Source: Dastarcus helophoroides | Taxonomy: Eukaryota > Arthropoda > Insecta > Coleoptera > Bothrideridae | DNA: 64,000 nucleotides | NCBI GenBank assembly: GCA_028583605.1 | Contig: CM053326.1 | Location: 12,362,587-12,426,586, forward strand | Direction of reading: 5' to 3' | Part shown: positions 35,274-47,576 of the stretch, piece after piece | Position numbering within the stretch: position 1 is the stretch's first letter | Layout of the letters: every line of letters begins with the position of its first letter | Notes under the pieces: generated by a model | What the model was told of the DNA's origin: nothing | Database searches by the model: none | The model's input: the letters and a program-made list of their open reading frames with translations, nothing else | Translations under genes and position numbers: made by a program

Positions 35274-36340
35274 GTAGTAAACAGAGATTCAACTATTTTT
35301 CGAAATGTTTACATTTTGCTTAAAATTTTACATTCAAATTGCATTTTTTTTAAATTTCGACTTAGACATGAAATGTGGTTTTTTTAAATCATTACTTGTT
35401 TGATATTTACGCAGTAATCTCTTAATTCAAATGTTTAAAAGACTCATAATTACTAGAAATAGTTGAAATCTTGAGGAATTTTTATTGTTGAAAGAATTAA
35501 GAGAACTATGATCACTGATTGAATCAAAATTTTAGTTCCTAGAACGGTGCAATTGTTTCCCCTAAATTTGAATGATTTCCTCGAAATATTGAATCGAAAC
35601 ACGAGATTAAAAAAAATGTCAAGTTTTAACCCACACAAGTAGTCAAAATTTTAAAAAAAACTCTAAATTTTTGCTTCTAAAGATTTCATTTTAATCATAA
35701 ATATTTGACTTTCAACTTGATTGTTCGAGTATCTTAGCATAAGTCGAAATTTTACAACTTGATCCTTTTTTTCTAAATTTTGAATTTGTTTTGTAAAATT
35801 TTAAAATTGTTATTTCCTTTTCTTGAAAATTTTACTTCGAATTCAGATGAAGACGTTTTTTTTTTATAAATGTTAACTCCGCTTTATATATTACTTTTCT
35901 AAACATTTTATGTTTAAACTTTAAAAGTGTTAAAATTATTTCTAAATAGTTTAACTCAAAATGTTGAAATCTAAAGTTTTTAATTTTAAAATCTACTTAT
36001 TCTAAAAGTTATAGTACAAGTTTACAGTTTCTACATTTTCTAAAAAAAATTGACTTTGCACTCGAAATTTCAACCTAAATCGAAATTCTAAATTTTGAGT
36101 TTTTTCCTAAATTTCATATCCTTTTTTGAAATTTGGACTTTTGTTTCGAGATTACTCGAAATATTTTCTTCCTTCTAAATAAAAAATTAAAAATGAGTCA
36201 CTCGGAGTTGAACCAAAAACCGAAAACCGGAAAAAACCCTTAATTTTGTCGAAGTGAAAACCGGAACTAAACCTATATAATTTTTTTCCGGAACGAAAAC
36301 CGGAACGAAAATAATAGCGGTTCGAAGCCCTGAAAATAAC

Positions 36341-36478
36341 AGAAAATAAAATTAAGTGGAAAAAACATGTAGAACGAATGAATGAAAAAAAGTTGCCTGC
36401 CAAAGCAAAACTTTATAGATGTTTTGGAAGAAGAAGTATTGGTAAACCAAGAAAAAGATGGGTATCGTAACAGGAAAT
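36341..36478 (+). pseudogene. non-LTR retrotransposon C-terminal relic, 3' part
   Basis: It continues the frame cut by element B: TENKIKWKKHVERMNEKK then GRRSIGKPRKRW, which is the C-terminal block of this retrotransposon type. A stop follows at about 36469, and the reading decays beyond. Confidence 0.7.
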
Positions 36479-38044
36479 AATGCCTAAAACGTGAAGTGAA
36501 GAAGAAAAAAGAAAAAAAACCAAAATTGGTGGTGAAGCCAAAAGTGCACACCACGGCAATTGAATTTATGTAAACTTTCTAAAAAAAGCAGAATACTCAT
36601 CTTTAAGCTGAACATACGAACATACAAATTTATCTAAATTACGTTCTTCAATAATAAAATTTAAACTATTTGAATAATCATCCTCAAGATCCATAGGGTT
36701 CTACTCTGATAAATTCCGAAGTCGAAAAATCAGTTAAGAATTGCGACCTGCAGCGTGGTAACATACACACGCTGACTGCTGGTTTTCAATGAGGGATTTT
36801 GGAGTTGTCAGCAATTAAAAAATGGATCAAATAGCTATATTACAACAGATTTAGTGCAAAATTTTATGACAAAAAATCGTGTTTTTTGGCATTTTACGAT
36901 AATAGAGATACGGTCGAGGTATGCATTATATAAAGCATTATTCCAAGTACTGCAATAATCTAAGAAGATAAAGGATACGGGAAAAATTAATAAAAACGGG
37001 TAAGCTCTTTCTAGTTTATTGCTACAAGGAGAATGTAGCACAAAGGTGTATGTTACATCGGAACCCAAACTAGTGTGGTGCCTCTGGCTAAACGGGACTG
37101 GCTGGCAATAGAAATCAGGCCGGAGGTCACATTCGCGGGGCAAATCTTCTCTGTATTTTGCAATGCTATGGGAACATTACGCCTGTGCCGGTCAAGTGTC
37201 ATACATAATGTTCTTTAAAGGCCTTCAAGTTCGATAGATTTCTCAATAAGTTACCTTTACTTCGTCATAAAATTGTAATGTATATAGCTGTTGATTAGCA
37301 GAATAGTTGGCAATATTTTTTCTTTACTATACTGAGATGAAATTATATGCGCAAAGTAATATAAATGGCGGTACTTTGAAATAATAATATTAATTACCTT
37401 TATTAGATATGATTATACAAATCGAATGGTTCTTAAAATTACAAATATGATGTTGGTGAAGTGTTTCAGAATTTAATAACTCTAAAAACATAATTAATTG
37501 AATTCTGTTTAAACTTTGCTTTGAAATAAAGTGTGAGGAGAAAATAAGCTTAGAGATGCCAGAAGATAGAAACATGATATTGTACAATTTCAATGTCTGA
37601 CCAAATATGCGTGATTGCTCGTAAATTAATTCTTCAAAATTAATCACTACTTTCGATGGTTAAAAATTCAAATTTTGTTCCTTGCATTTCTCTACAATTT
37701 CTTGAATACAACACTTGTGTGATTAAAATGTTTTATATTTTAATAGCCAGAAAGCAGTAGGGATGTCCTGTCTATTTTTAAATACATGAAAAAAAAACAG
37801 TTTTAAAAATATTGTGCAGCATGAAAAGGTTCTATCCGTAAAAATAGTACTAGAATTAGGCAAACAAATTAAATTAATTAGACAAGAAAAACCATTAAAT
37901 GCTGTCCTGAATCATTAATTAGCATGAGCATGGGCAGGATTTCCCTCAAGGGGTGGGGGGCAACCATCATTCTGAAAAATTCTTGGGCAAAAAAAGCTTT
38001 CGGCTGAATAATGTGTATTTTCACTTACAAACTACATGTATTTC
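36479..38044. other. no recognisable gene; GC-richer patch 36720-37200
   Basis: The patch includes an open minus frame (36835-37143, 102 codons) starting MPRECDLRPDFYCQP that I do not recognise. Its balanced composition stands out and could mark an unrecognised element or LTR fragment. The rest is AT-rich with nothing supportable. Confidence 0.35.
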
Positions 38045-38271
38045 CAGATTGAAGTCAAAATTTCTAAAAAGAGACAAACTTTAAGAGAAAACCTTTCGGA
38101 GAACTTTAAGAAATGTCGAGGAAGTGGAAATGTCAAAAAAGACGAAATTTCCAAAAGTCAGTTTCTGTGAAAACAGATTAAAACTTTCAAAAATATTTTA
38201 CAACTTTTACTTTATTAGGTGTTGTCTGTTCAGTACAAAAACCAAGAGTTAAACGCGTATCGTACAGGAAC

Positions 38272-38474
38272 TAGGGTTGCTACCTCTCCAGGTTTAACTC
38301 GGAATCTTCGGGCTTCAGGAGTTATCTCTGGACTAGTTTTTGTCAACTAACACAAAGTTTTAAACAACCTACATGAGGACCTTTTTTTGATTAACAATTT
38401 TTCTTGAAGGACAAACCCCATTTTTCATATTTGTTAATCTTCGTATAATGTAACCGCGAAAGGTGGCAACCCTA
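38272..38474. mobile_element. 203-bp hAT-type MITE
   Basis: Terminal inverted repeats are TAGGGTTGCTACCT and AGGTGGCAACCCTA. The flanking octamers are ACAGGAAC (38264-38271) and ACTGGAAC (38475-38482), matching at 7 of 8. The element has no coding content. Confidence 0.7.
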
Positions 38475-38482
38475 ACTGGAAC

Positions 38483-40360
38483 CGACGTACGACTAAAGTT
38501 AGTAGGTTAAACTTTAAGCATCGTCTTCGGTTAGGCTGAAATTGATAAAAGGTCTCTCAATTTCACACTGATCTATTCTGTCTTGTTAGTTACGTGGTTA
38601 AAATTGTATTGTACCTTATTATGAAAACTACCTATATCCTAACATTTGGGGGAGGCCACCGTAAAGACTTTATGGCCACCAATGTTCTCTAGCAAAAAAG
38701 GGCAAGCTGACCGATGGTTTATTGATTTTCATGGGAAAGAAGGAATTATCCCATCTTGGCCCTAGATTCCAAGAGCATTAGTGACCATGACATAAATTTA
38801 CTAATTTTAGAAACTGAATCTGCATCTTGCAATCCTAAACATTGTCATATTCTTGAAATTTACAAGAAATCTTTTTCTCTAAATTTTCTAAAAATATTAT
38901 TTTTATATAAAATTTCTATTAAAATTTTGATTCAATTTTAACAAAAATAAACGAATTTTATGAAAAGTCGAAATCTTCAGAAAAAATTCAATTCTAAATG
39001 GAAATTGTTCAAAAATATATCGAACTTTGGGATAAAAGTTAAAATTATACGGAATCAATAAAAATATATAAGTTAATCAAAAAAGCCCACTTCAAAAAAA
39101 ATTCACGACTTTTGAAAACTACCTTGCAATTTCGAGAGAAAATACAATTTTACGAGGAAAATTAAAGTTTTGCGAATAAATAGTAATTTCTAAAGTATTT
39201 GGAAAAAAATGTTTGGAAAAGTCCAAACATTTTCAAAGCCATATTAAAAATAAAAACTTAACCTTTCTTAAACACTCAAAAAATGTCTAGAATTCGAAAA
39301 AAGTCAAAAATTTTCATTTTTATGAAAAGACACAACTTTCAGAAAAAATTGAATTTTGAGAAAGAAATATCAAAATATCCTAAAACATTGTCGAAACGCG
39401 TTAGAGCAACCTTTGTTGTGTTTTTTAATCTTCCTTGTTTTCAGGGGATAAGTTCTGTATTTCAATTTTCCTAAAACATTGTTCACAAAATTTAACATTT
39501 TAAAATTTTGAGGAAGAGGCGAATTTTATGAAAATGACCATTTAAAAATAAGTCGAAAATTCGAAAAAAGGTAAATTTTGAGGAAGAGGCGAATTTTATG
39601 AAAATGACTATTTAAAAAAAAGTCAAAATTTGGAGAAAAAAAAAGAATTTACCAGGAAAAAGGAGAACTGAGACCTTTCTAGAAATATCAAATATGAGCT
39701 TTTAAAAAAATAATAAAAATATCCTGAAAAAGTCAAACTTTAAGAAACCAGTCAAAAAAAGATTGAAATTTCTACAAAAAGCTAAAATGTTGTGTCGGAA
39801 TTGAAAAAAAAACGAACTTTTGAGAAAACTTTGAAATGGGCAAAAAATTCCAAATTTTCTAGAGAGAATCAAATGTTAAAAATAAGTCAAAATTTTAAAG
39901 AAAATGGTCAAAGCTCCGAGAAGAAAACGAAATTAGAAAATGATCGAAAATGCAGGAAAGGATCCAAATTTTGAGATTTTATTGAAATTAAGAAGAAAAG
40001 CATATTTTAAGAAAAAACCGAAATTTAAAAAAATCGAAATTTCTTGGGTGAATAAACAAGCTAAAATTTGCAGGATTTAAAAAAAGTCAAAATTTTTAGA
40101 CAATGTTTAATTTCGAGAAATGGCGAAATATGGGAAAAAACGACGAACTCTTAAATAAAAATTCGAAATTTTGACAAAGTCATGTTTAATAAAAGAAGTC
40201 GAATTTTATGAATAATTGTGAAATTTCAAAAGAAAAAGACAAATATTTTTTAAAAAATACGAAATTTTGAGAAAAACGCCTAAATTTCAAAAAAAAATTC
40301 GAAGACCGAATGAATTTTGAAAAAGAAAAGAAAATTTTTGAAAAAAGTCCTCGAGTTCAA
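38483..40360 (+). repeat. A-rich short tandem array
   Basis: After a short mixed stretch to about 38880, units in the A-rich orientation continue to about 40360. The segment GTAAATTTTGAGGAAGAGGC at 39570 repeats the one near 39510, a local ~65-bp duplication. A 77-bp retroposon fragment interrupts the array (39392-39468). Confidence 0.65.
39392..39468 (+). mobile_element. family 1 retroposon, 5'-truncated insertion with 14-bp target duplication
   Basis: TCCTAAAACATTGT occurs exactly on both sides (39378-39391 and 39469-39482). The insert begins CGAAACGCGTTAGAGC, inside the hammerhead-like core, and runs to the family end near TTTCAATTT. A duplication this long with 5' truncation is typical of target-primed reverse transcription. 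Confidence 0.85.
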
Positions 40361-41431
40361 TACATATAAATTTTTGGTTTGCAGCATAAACCAGTGGGGG
40401 CGCAAACGTCCCACCCTGCTTTATTCTAGCTGCGCCTAGGTTAATTAGCACAAAATTTTCATTTGGGTTAGTAACCCAACTTTTCTCACTAATCTACTGT
40501 GAACATCTTCTGTGCTATTATGTTCGTTGCATATTATAAATAGCCCTCTTAAGTTTAGAAATATCCGAACATTGTAACCAATTATTTTCTTCTATGGATA
40601 GTATTCTAAAGATCGTACGGCATAATTTGGAAGGAGCAATAAACTATCGTCTTCTGCTTTTTTTTGGCATGAAACATGAAGCAAATGTTTTTGTTTTTTT
40701 TTAATCTGCAGCTTGTTTATGGGTTCCGTCCTTTCTGGATTTTGGTATATTTTCATCAGTGGTAATAATACCGTGAGTATATAAAGTATTCTCATCTATT
40801 GTGCGACGATCATTTTTTGTTGTTGTTTTTGTATGTTCCTTATTTGATTAGTATCATTTACAAACAAGTAAACAAACATTACCTTCAAAAGATTGTTTCA
40901 TTGATTTGTTTTTACAGTGGAAGAAAAATCTTTTATTCCTGAATCCTACTTTCGAAACACAGAAAAAAGCCATAGCAAATGGATCCCTCTTATTCTTTAC
41001 TGTACTTCAAAATTGTTATGTCAAACATAAATGTAAAGGTGACGTCTATGAATCAAATAAAATATATACGTGAATATATCAAAAAATGGCAGCAACACAG
41101 TAGATGGGAAAACTTTTTATACATTACTGATAGATATTTTACCAGTGCAACTTTTCACTGTACTATTTTTACTCGTAGATTTTAGATTTCCTTTGTTATA
41201 ATATTTATAATTACCCACAAGCATTGGTTTTTTTCTGCCAAGTACTTTCTATCACTTTAATTTTCGAATTCATATTTGCATAATCAACAATGAACAGATA
41301 AAATTATAAATATGGGGATTAACTTAAACTTAAGCTACTTTTCCTTGCCAACAGCAAAGAAAATATAATTTTAGAGGAGGTAAAGGCTTTAGAGGGGGCT
41401 AAGGTTAGGATTAATTTCTGACAAAATGAAT
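40361..41431. other. no recognisable gene
   Basis: A short GC-richer stretch at about 40390-40440 marks the end of the array. Open frames of 67-68 codons lie at 40592-40795 and 40979-41185 but have no similarity I know. Confidence 0.35.
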
Positions 41432-41609
41432 AAGTAGTGTACCTAGGAGAGTTCTGGACCACAAAAAGGAGGGAAATTCAAATTATGACGCATGCGCAAT
41501 AGACTCCAGATAATATGACACTTCCGAGGTATTAAACTTTAAGGCAATAGGATACTTTCAAGGTTATAGTCCAAGTTAAATAACATTCCCAGAATAAGAA
41601 GTCGTACAA

Positions 41610-41925
41610 CTTTATGGTTTGAGTTGTACAACAACTTGTTTAACAGTTGGTTTGACTTGTCTAGCGGTTGGTTTGAGTTGTACAATTACTTGTCTAATAG
41701 TTGTTTTGACTTCTCTAGCAGTTGGTTTGAGTTATACAACTTAAACCAACTGTCAAACCAATTGTCAAAATAACTCCGAGACAAGTCAAATCAACTGTTA
41801 GACAAGTAGTTGTACAACTCAAACCAACTGCTAGACAAGTCAAACCAACTGTTAGACAAGTAGTTGTACAACTTAAACCAACTGCTAGACAAGTCAAACC
41901 AATTGTTAGACAAATAGTTGTACAA
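41610..41925. repeat. hyper-palindromic minisatellite
   Basis: Short units such as GTTTGAGTTGTACAA and TTGTCTAACAGTTGG run in one orientation up to about 41735. Their complements (CAACTCAAACCAACTG, TAGACAAGTAG) then run on to 41925. The two halves form a large inverted repeat of small tandem repeats, able to fold into many alternative hairpins. A 60-codon open minus frame made of Thr/Gly/Leu/Cys repeats is a by-product. Confidence 0.85.
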
Positions 41926-41930
41926 TAACG

Positions 41931-42618
41931 GACGGTAAAATCCTTCCGATGGGATCTAATATATATCTCCTAGGAGTGAATACGAGCACTAACTTCTCTT
42001 GGGACGATCATGTGCGCGCCATTGCCAAATCCGCCTCTCAGAAGCTAGGCTTTCTTTTAAGAGCTAAAAAGTACTTCACATCTCATCAGCTATTAAGACT
42101 ATACAAAGCTCAAGTTAGGCCAACACTAGAATACTGTTCTCATGTTTGGAGTTTAGCCCCAAAACACACGTTAGCTCTCTTGAATTCAATTCAAAGAAGA
42201 GCGATTCACCTAACTGATGACGAGAGTCTGACCGATTCTCTCGAAACGCTAGAGCACAGGCGTATGGTTGGTGACTTGTCTCTTTTCTACAAGTACTATC
42301 ATGGAAGATGCTCGCAGAAACTAATAGGATTAATCCCCCCAAGGGCAAGCTTGTTGAGGCGTACTAGACAATCGGAGACAAATTCCTGTGGGGTCCATCT
42401 TGACACAGCGAGGACTTCTGTCTACGGAGACTCTTTTTTCTATAGAACTTCCAAGTTATGGAACTTGTTACCGAAAGGAATTTTCCCCAAAAATTACAAC
42501 CAATCCTTGTTTAAGAAGGCGGTTCATCGCCATCTATCCTTGTTTCCGCATTCTACTCGCAGTGATTTGAAAGCATAATGGGGTTACCCTTTGCGAGTAA
42601 ATTAAACTTAAAAAAAAA
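41931..42618 (+). pseudogene. non-LTR retrotransposon 3' end (copy 2), 209-codon open frame
   Basis: A 5'-truncated copy of the family at 17552 and 48674. The open frame 41949-42578 covers the region after the RT palm: LGVNTSTNFSWDDHVRAIAK, LYKAQVRPTLEYCSHVW, a DESLTDSLETLEHRR block and the terminal LWNLLPKGIFPKNYNQSLF. It has no catalytic residues and presumably no function alone. The 3' UTR ends TTTGCGAGTAAATTAAAC, then an A-tract near 42610. It is the best-preserved copy of this region in the window. Its start coincides with the minisatellite end. Confidence 0.85.
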
Positions 42619-42707
42619 GTGTCATATTACCTGGAGTCTACTGCGCATGCGTCATAATTTAAATTTCCCGCCTTTTGTGGTCCGCAACTCTCTTAGGTAC
42701 ACTACTT

Positions 42708-43050
42708 GCATAGTTTCCAAGATAGGTAATTAGTAAATCTCTTTATCATAAGCCCCCTGTCAAGGGCCACACCCGGCCCAATTTATATAGTTCTGAATGG
42801 GTTGGGGTAGTTGCGTCCGAAGTTGCTTATTTACTGTCTGGAGTAGCGCCAATTGCGTCCTGCGATCTGGTAAGGAGTTAGGTCGATTGCGTCCTGTTTA
42901 CCTGTTCTCCAATAGTTAGCTCATCAGGAAATGCCAATTTGCACTAATTGAGTAATTAGGTAGAGGGTGAAGTTATCCTTATTCGTATACAGAGAGAGCA
43001 AGAAGTTAGTAAGAGGTCAGTTGTTTTAAAAACACCAAGTGTGATACAAT
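42708..43050. other. no gene; repeated GCGTCC words
   Basis: A mildly GC-rich spacer in which TTGCGTCC recurs three times (about 42810, 42851 and 42888). It may be the leader of the MULE relic that follows. Confidence 0.35.
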
Positions 43051-44260
43051 ATGGAAATTATTTTAAGTAAAAAGGGTAGAAATATTTTGGAGGTGGAAAG
43101 ATATAAGTTTCGTTTGCACAAACACTTGGCAAATGAAATCGAACGTTGGGCTTGCTATACAAAAACGTGCACCACATTCTTAAAGCTCAACAAAAATCAA
43201 GAAGTTGTACTGAAAGCTTCTCCACACAACCATCCAAAGGGGACAAAAAACAAAATCCAGCGACAACGGTTAAACAATTGCTTAAAGCGCAAAGCTACGG
43301 AGTATATATGTGCAAGACCTACTAAGTTAATTCAATCAACTTTAAAGGAGGGTGATAAGTAGAGTTAACGAAAACTGATTTAGCGTAGTATGCAGAAAGC
43401 ACGAGCTGCTCTCCATGGTACACTGCCTAAATCGATGAAAGAAACTCTAGCTAGTGATAATGAATGACAAAGAGAACAATATTTTGGGATTCTCAACGAA
43501 GAAAAACTTGCAAGTGTTGTGTCGTGAAAGTAACATCTATGTGAATGGCACCTTTAAAAGTTACCCAAAGTACTTCTACCAACTCTTTACTTTCCACGCC
43601 ATGCGATTCCTATGTGCCGCTTGTATATTTTGTACTTCCCAACAAAACTACAGAAACTCATATAAAATGCTTTCATTATGTGGTGAACAGCTGCTTGTAG
43701 GAAGGTGTTGCATTTTCGCCAGAAAAACTATTTATGGACTTTGAGAGATCGATTCATATCGCGGCTCAATCAGTTCTCTTACAAACAAGTATCAGGGGAT
43801 GTCGTTTCCATTTGGGGCAAAGCTGGTGCAGAAAAATTTAGTTCCTGGGGCTTTCAAAGGAATACCGCAGCAAATTAGAGATGGGAAATTTTATGAAATC
43901 CTTCTTTGGCGTTCCATTTGTTAAATCCGAACAAGTGTCTGAAGTTTTTATGGATTATATTATGGTTATTCTCCCTGCAGATGAGAAAGCAACGCAATTT
44001 TGCGATTATCTGTTAGAAACGTTTTTGTCTGAGGATGTAATTTTTCCTCCTTCATCCTTCATTTTTAGTGGCCAATTTTAAAAACCGCTATGGTCAATGA
44101 CGCACTAGGAAAAGCATTATTAAGATCACAATACGACTAAAATGAGCACAAGTACTATTGTGCTGAAAGTATATACATACATTGCCTAATACCCAATGGA
44201 ACATCCTTTAGTAAATCTACGAAATTATTTGCCTACAATTCTGAGTGTGTTGCTCCAGTT
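43051..44260 (+). pseudogene. MULE transposase pseudogene with FLYWCH zinc finger
   Basis: The N-terminal 103-codon frame (43051-43362) holds a FLYWCH-type finger: YKFRLHKHL, then RWACYTKTCTTFLKL, ending in HNHP. The next segment (KARAALHGTLPKSMKE, about 43390) is in another frame. The transposase core includes IYVNGTFKSYPKYFYQLF, where the family usually has DGTF; the first catalytic Asp is Asn. It continues after a frameshift as DSYVPLVYFVLPNKTTETH, then FMDFERSIHIAAQ with the second acidic residue, and GCRFHLGQSW. A further open block (43881-44081) matches the DYLLETFLSEDVIFPPSSF region. At least three frameshifts and several stops kill it. I found no terminal inverted repeats or 9-bp duplication. 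Confidence 0.75.
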
Positions 44261-46218
44261 AAATGATTACCTTTGAATAATGAGGGTTCCCTCAAATCTC
44301 CCTCTACAACTAAGACATATCGAAACCATAAAATGTGAGCACAATATAAATGTAAAAACTTTTTTTAGGCAAATCTTTTGCATATTATGTAAATTTTGCA
44401 TCATGTCATTCAATGAAGGCGTCTTCTTTTATAAAAGCCAAGACAACGCTCAACCATTGTCAATTGTTTAATTTTTTAACGCCAATAAATGTACTTTCGA
44501 CGCCTACTTGTGGTGTACAATGTCCGGACCATAATAGGTATTGAGCGTCTGCCGAAGGATTCATAAACACAATTCTCTTCAACTCTTACTTAGACGTGCA
44601 GCATTAAGGAAATAGTGCTCAATTTGAAGATATCGGTGCTGGCAAATGAAGGAGTGACTGCAGATGAAGTTCGAGATCACATTAGCATTGAATGCCATGA
44701 CGTCATGGGGGCGAGCCGGGTCACTATTGTCCGAAGAGCAAAGAGTAACGCGGAACACGATTATTCTTTTATTTAACAGACCAACGCACGATTACCATGT
44801 CCTAGTCAATCTTACGTTCTTATGTGTAAGCACATTGAACGTAAAGCCCACTCAATATGCTGAATATTATTGAAAATAAATCGCCAAGTAATGGTATTGT
44901 TCTTTTTATGCATACCTAATTATCGTCAAATAATAATTATCACGAATTTGACCGCAATTGCGCTTGTACCAACCTTTCTTATTGTAATGCACCAACTGAT
45001 GGTAAATAGATTCTAGCAAATCATGCATATAACATCCTAATTCTGATGTTATTACATTAAATAATGCCTTTTCATTTGTCAACCAGAAAATTCCAAAATC
45101 GGTTGCCTTAGAATTTTGTTTAAAAAGTTATAGATATTCGAGGAATGTTATTGCAAAAGGCCACAAATCCATTTTGACCGTTTTTGTATTAAGCATGGAT
45201 TTAGGTCCACATAGCTGGTTACTACAACATACGATCGTATTTTTTGACTAAATTCAACAAATCACCGTTTTATAAGACTCTGAAGTTCAAGTTCATATTC
45301 TACGAGAAACCTCAACAAATCCTTGGTGGAAAATTGATAAACTTTTATGGAACAAAACTAAACAAAACCCCTATTTTGTAATGATTTAAATTATTTAAAA
45401 TAAACGAAATGCAACAAATCCAGGTGTACAATGTGAAAGATTTAGAAAAGAATGTACTAAGAAAAGTAACGGGAATTAAGACTTATAAGAGAATTATTAT
45501 TGAAAAGAGGGTCGAGATGACGGTAATGTAAAAATGATATTCTAATTTTCGGTTTGAAACTGAAACAAAAGTATTTGAACATCCTTTGAAATGTGGCAAA
45601 TTTCTGATTACTTTTAATTGGAAAGAGTATCCTTTAGGTCAAAATGTACCAACAAAAAAACTCGAAAATTTGGAGAAACTATTAAAGGCAAATTTTAATG
45701 GTGACTGACAGGCCGATCCTGACTTGCAATACTATAAAAAAATAACTAGAAGAATATGAAAACTTGTTGGAAGGTGAAAATGAAGGGGGAGACCAAGAAG
45801 AAGAAATATAGTATGAGCCTAATAGAGAAAGATTCCGTCATTCATATATAATTTTGTTTCATCACTTTGTATTTTTTATATCGTTGTTTCAAGTTAGAAT
45901 GTTATTAAACAAAAGTTAGCAAATCCCATGTGTGTAACTTCATAAGTAACAAACCCGAAACTTTAAAGCAAAACTTAAAAAATCCATTATAAAAAGGTGA
46001 TTTTTTCCCGAACTGTTGGACAAAAAAGTTTGATAACAAACTTAATAATTTGTAATTTTTTGTATAATTTATCCATATCTTGGCGAAGGTATTTTTTTAG
46101 TTTTAATGGGTCTAATAGTTTTTACTGCTTCTTGTAGAGTTAATGCGAATGGATTTGTTGCATTTTGCAATAAAACTCCTTATTTATTAAATAATGCTTT
46201 ATGCTTTTGCTGCATATA
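44261..46218. other. mostly unrecognised; faint coding relic at 45410-45790
   Basis: At 45410-45790 a plus-strand frame reads IQVYNVKDLEKNVLRKV, later HPLKCGKFLITFNWKEYPLG and VPTKKLENLEKLLKANF, with stops between. The order faintly recalls the C-terminal part of the DUF7869-like family at 25850, but I cannot confirm it. Other open frames (44280-44471, 44664-44873) are not recognisable. Confidence 0.3.
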
Positions 46219-47572
46219 CAGGCTGGACCATAAGTAATGGTACACAGAGCAATGGTGGATTTTTCAAATAAAAATAATGTGATTTAGCTACATTTACCTT
46301 ATACCAAAAGTTACTATTAACAGAGATGCAGGGTGTAAAGTTAAAAAAAAATCAATTTTTCCGTATAACTATGGAATGAATTGTAATATAGGCACGAAAT
46401 TTGAAACAAGGGGGTTTCTTAAGTCGACAAACTCTAATTTGATATCATATAAGCAATAGCTGATAGGAGGCGCCACCTGCGCTATCCTGCATAATTCTAA
46501 ATCATCATAACTTTTTTGTGCACCCAAGTATATTAATTTTAAATGGGTTATTTTATTTCCCCATATTTTTTACGTAAAAAAGCTGAACTTTCTAAAAGTT
46601 AATACGAGCAACTGTTTCCAAGATATTTGCCTTTAAAGCTTGACCTGCCTTGGTTTTAAATTACCAAGATATTAAATTTTCGAAGTAGGCTTGAAATAAA
46701 AGTAATCATAGGACAGCTTTAAAAGCTATTTATATCAAATATTACTTTGCTGATAATATTTTTACCTAAATTTCGAAAATCTCAATGAAGAAAATCCAAA
46801 AAATTAAGACGCAATTTATTTTCTAACATAGGGATATGAGATATGATATCCAAGTCCAACAGGAAAATTTTCATAATCTGTGTGGTCAAAGTAAATATTT
46901 AAAAATGAATTTCAATAAAAGACAGCTAGATTTTTAATTGTTTACAATCCCTTTACATGAAAAAAGTCATTTCTCACATATTTATTTTTGAAAATGAATT
47001 TTGTTTTGGTATTTTATTTAAATTTGCTTAAAAGATTTAAAAAATATGTGTAATAATGGCAGTAGAATAATATTTGCTATAAACTATTTTAGAGTTAGTT
47101 TTATTACTTTTATTTTAAAACCTACTGGGAAAAATTCACATTTACATAACTTAAAATAAACGTACTGCAAATTTTGAAGGCAAATATCTTGAAAACGGTT
47201 GCTTGTATCAACATTTAGAAAGTAAACCTTTTTTACGTAGAAAATGTAGGTAAATAAAAATATCTATTTAAAATTAGTTATAATGTTTTAGAATAATACA
47301 AGGTAGCGCAGGTGGCGACCCCTATGAGTTACTGGCAATCTGTTAGCAAATTAAAATTTTTTGACCAAAGAAACCCCCCTATGTCAAATTTCTTGTCTAT
47401 AGTGAAATGTGTTCATCAGTTATGCGAAAAAATCACAATTTTTTTTCAACTTTGACACCCTGTATCTCCGTTAATATCAACTTTTGGTATAAGGTAAATG
47501 TGGCTAAATCACGTTATTTTTATACGAAAAATCTACTCTTGCTCTATGTACCATTACTTGTGGTCCAACCTG
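46219..47572. mobile_element. fold-back element flanked by TATA
   Basis: Ends are CAGGCTGGACCATAAGTAAT and ATTACTTGTGGTCCAACCTG, flanked by TATA (46215-46218 and 47573-47576). The inverted repeat continues inward for several hundred bases: GGAGGCGCCACCTGCGCTA on the left is answered by TAGCGCAGGTGGCGACCCC on the right. Nearly the whole 1354-bp element can therefore fold back. No transposase is present. The end sequence and flanks resemble those at 924-2842 and 53437-55075. Confidence 0.8.
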
Positions 47573-47576
47573 TATA

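Larger units (their letters stand above)
32510..36170. repeat. A-rich array filling element B
   Basis: Degenerate ~20-bp units change orientation several times: T-rich at 32510-32760, A-rich at about 32880-33760, then mostly T-rich to 36170. The array is interrupted by the family 2 insertion. Confidence 0.65.
41432..42707. mobile_element. inverted-repeat element enclosing a retrotransposon fragment
   Basis: Arms of about 95 bp (41432-41526 and 42618-42707) are inverted copies: AAGTAGTGTACCTAGGAGAG with its complement CTCTCTTAGGTACACTACTT, and a shared GACGCATGCGCA block. No clear target duplication beyond the complementary ends is visible. The interior holds a palindromic minisatellite and a truncated non-LTR copy, so the structure is composite. 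Confidence 0.7.

Noticed and set aside
41715..41897. 60-codon Thr/Gly/Leu/Cys-repeat frame on the minus strand
   Set aside because: It is a by-product of the palindromic minisatellite; no start context or family similarity.
42214..42256. CTGATGA ... CTCTC GAAAC in retrotransposon copy 2, resembling a hammerhead
   Set aside because: It lies in a conserved coding segment (DESLTDSLETLE), there is no stem I across the flanks, and copy 3 reads TTGATGA at the same place.
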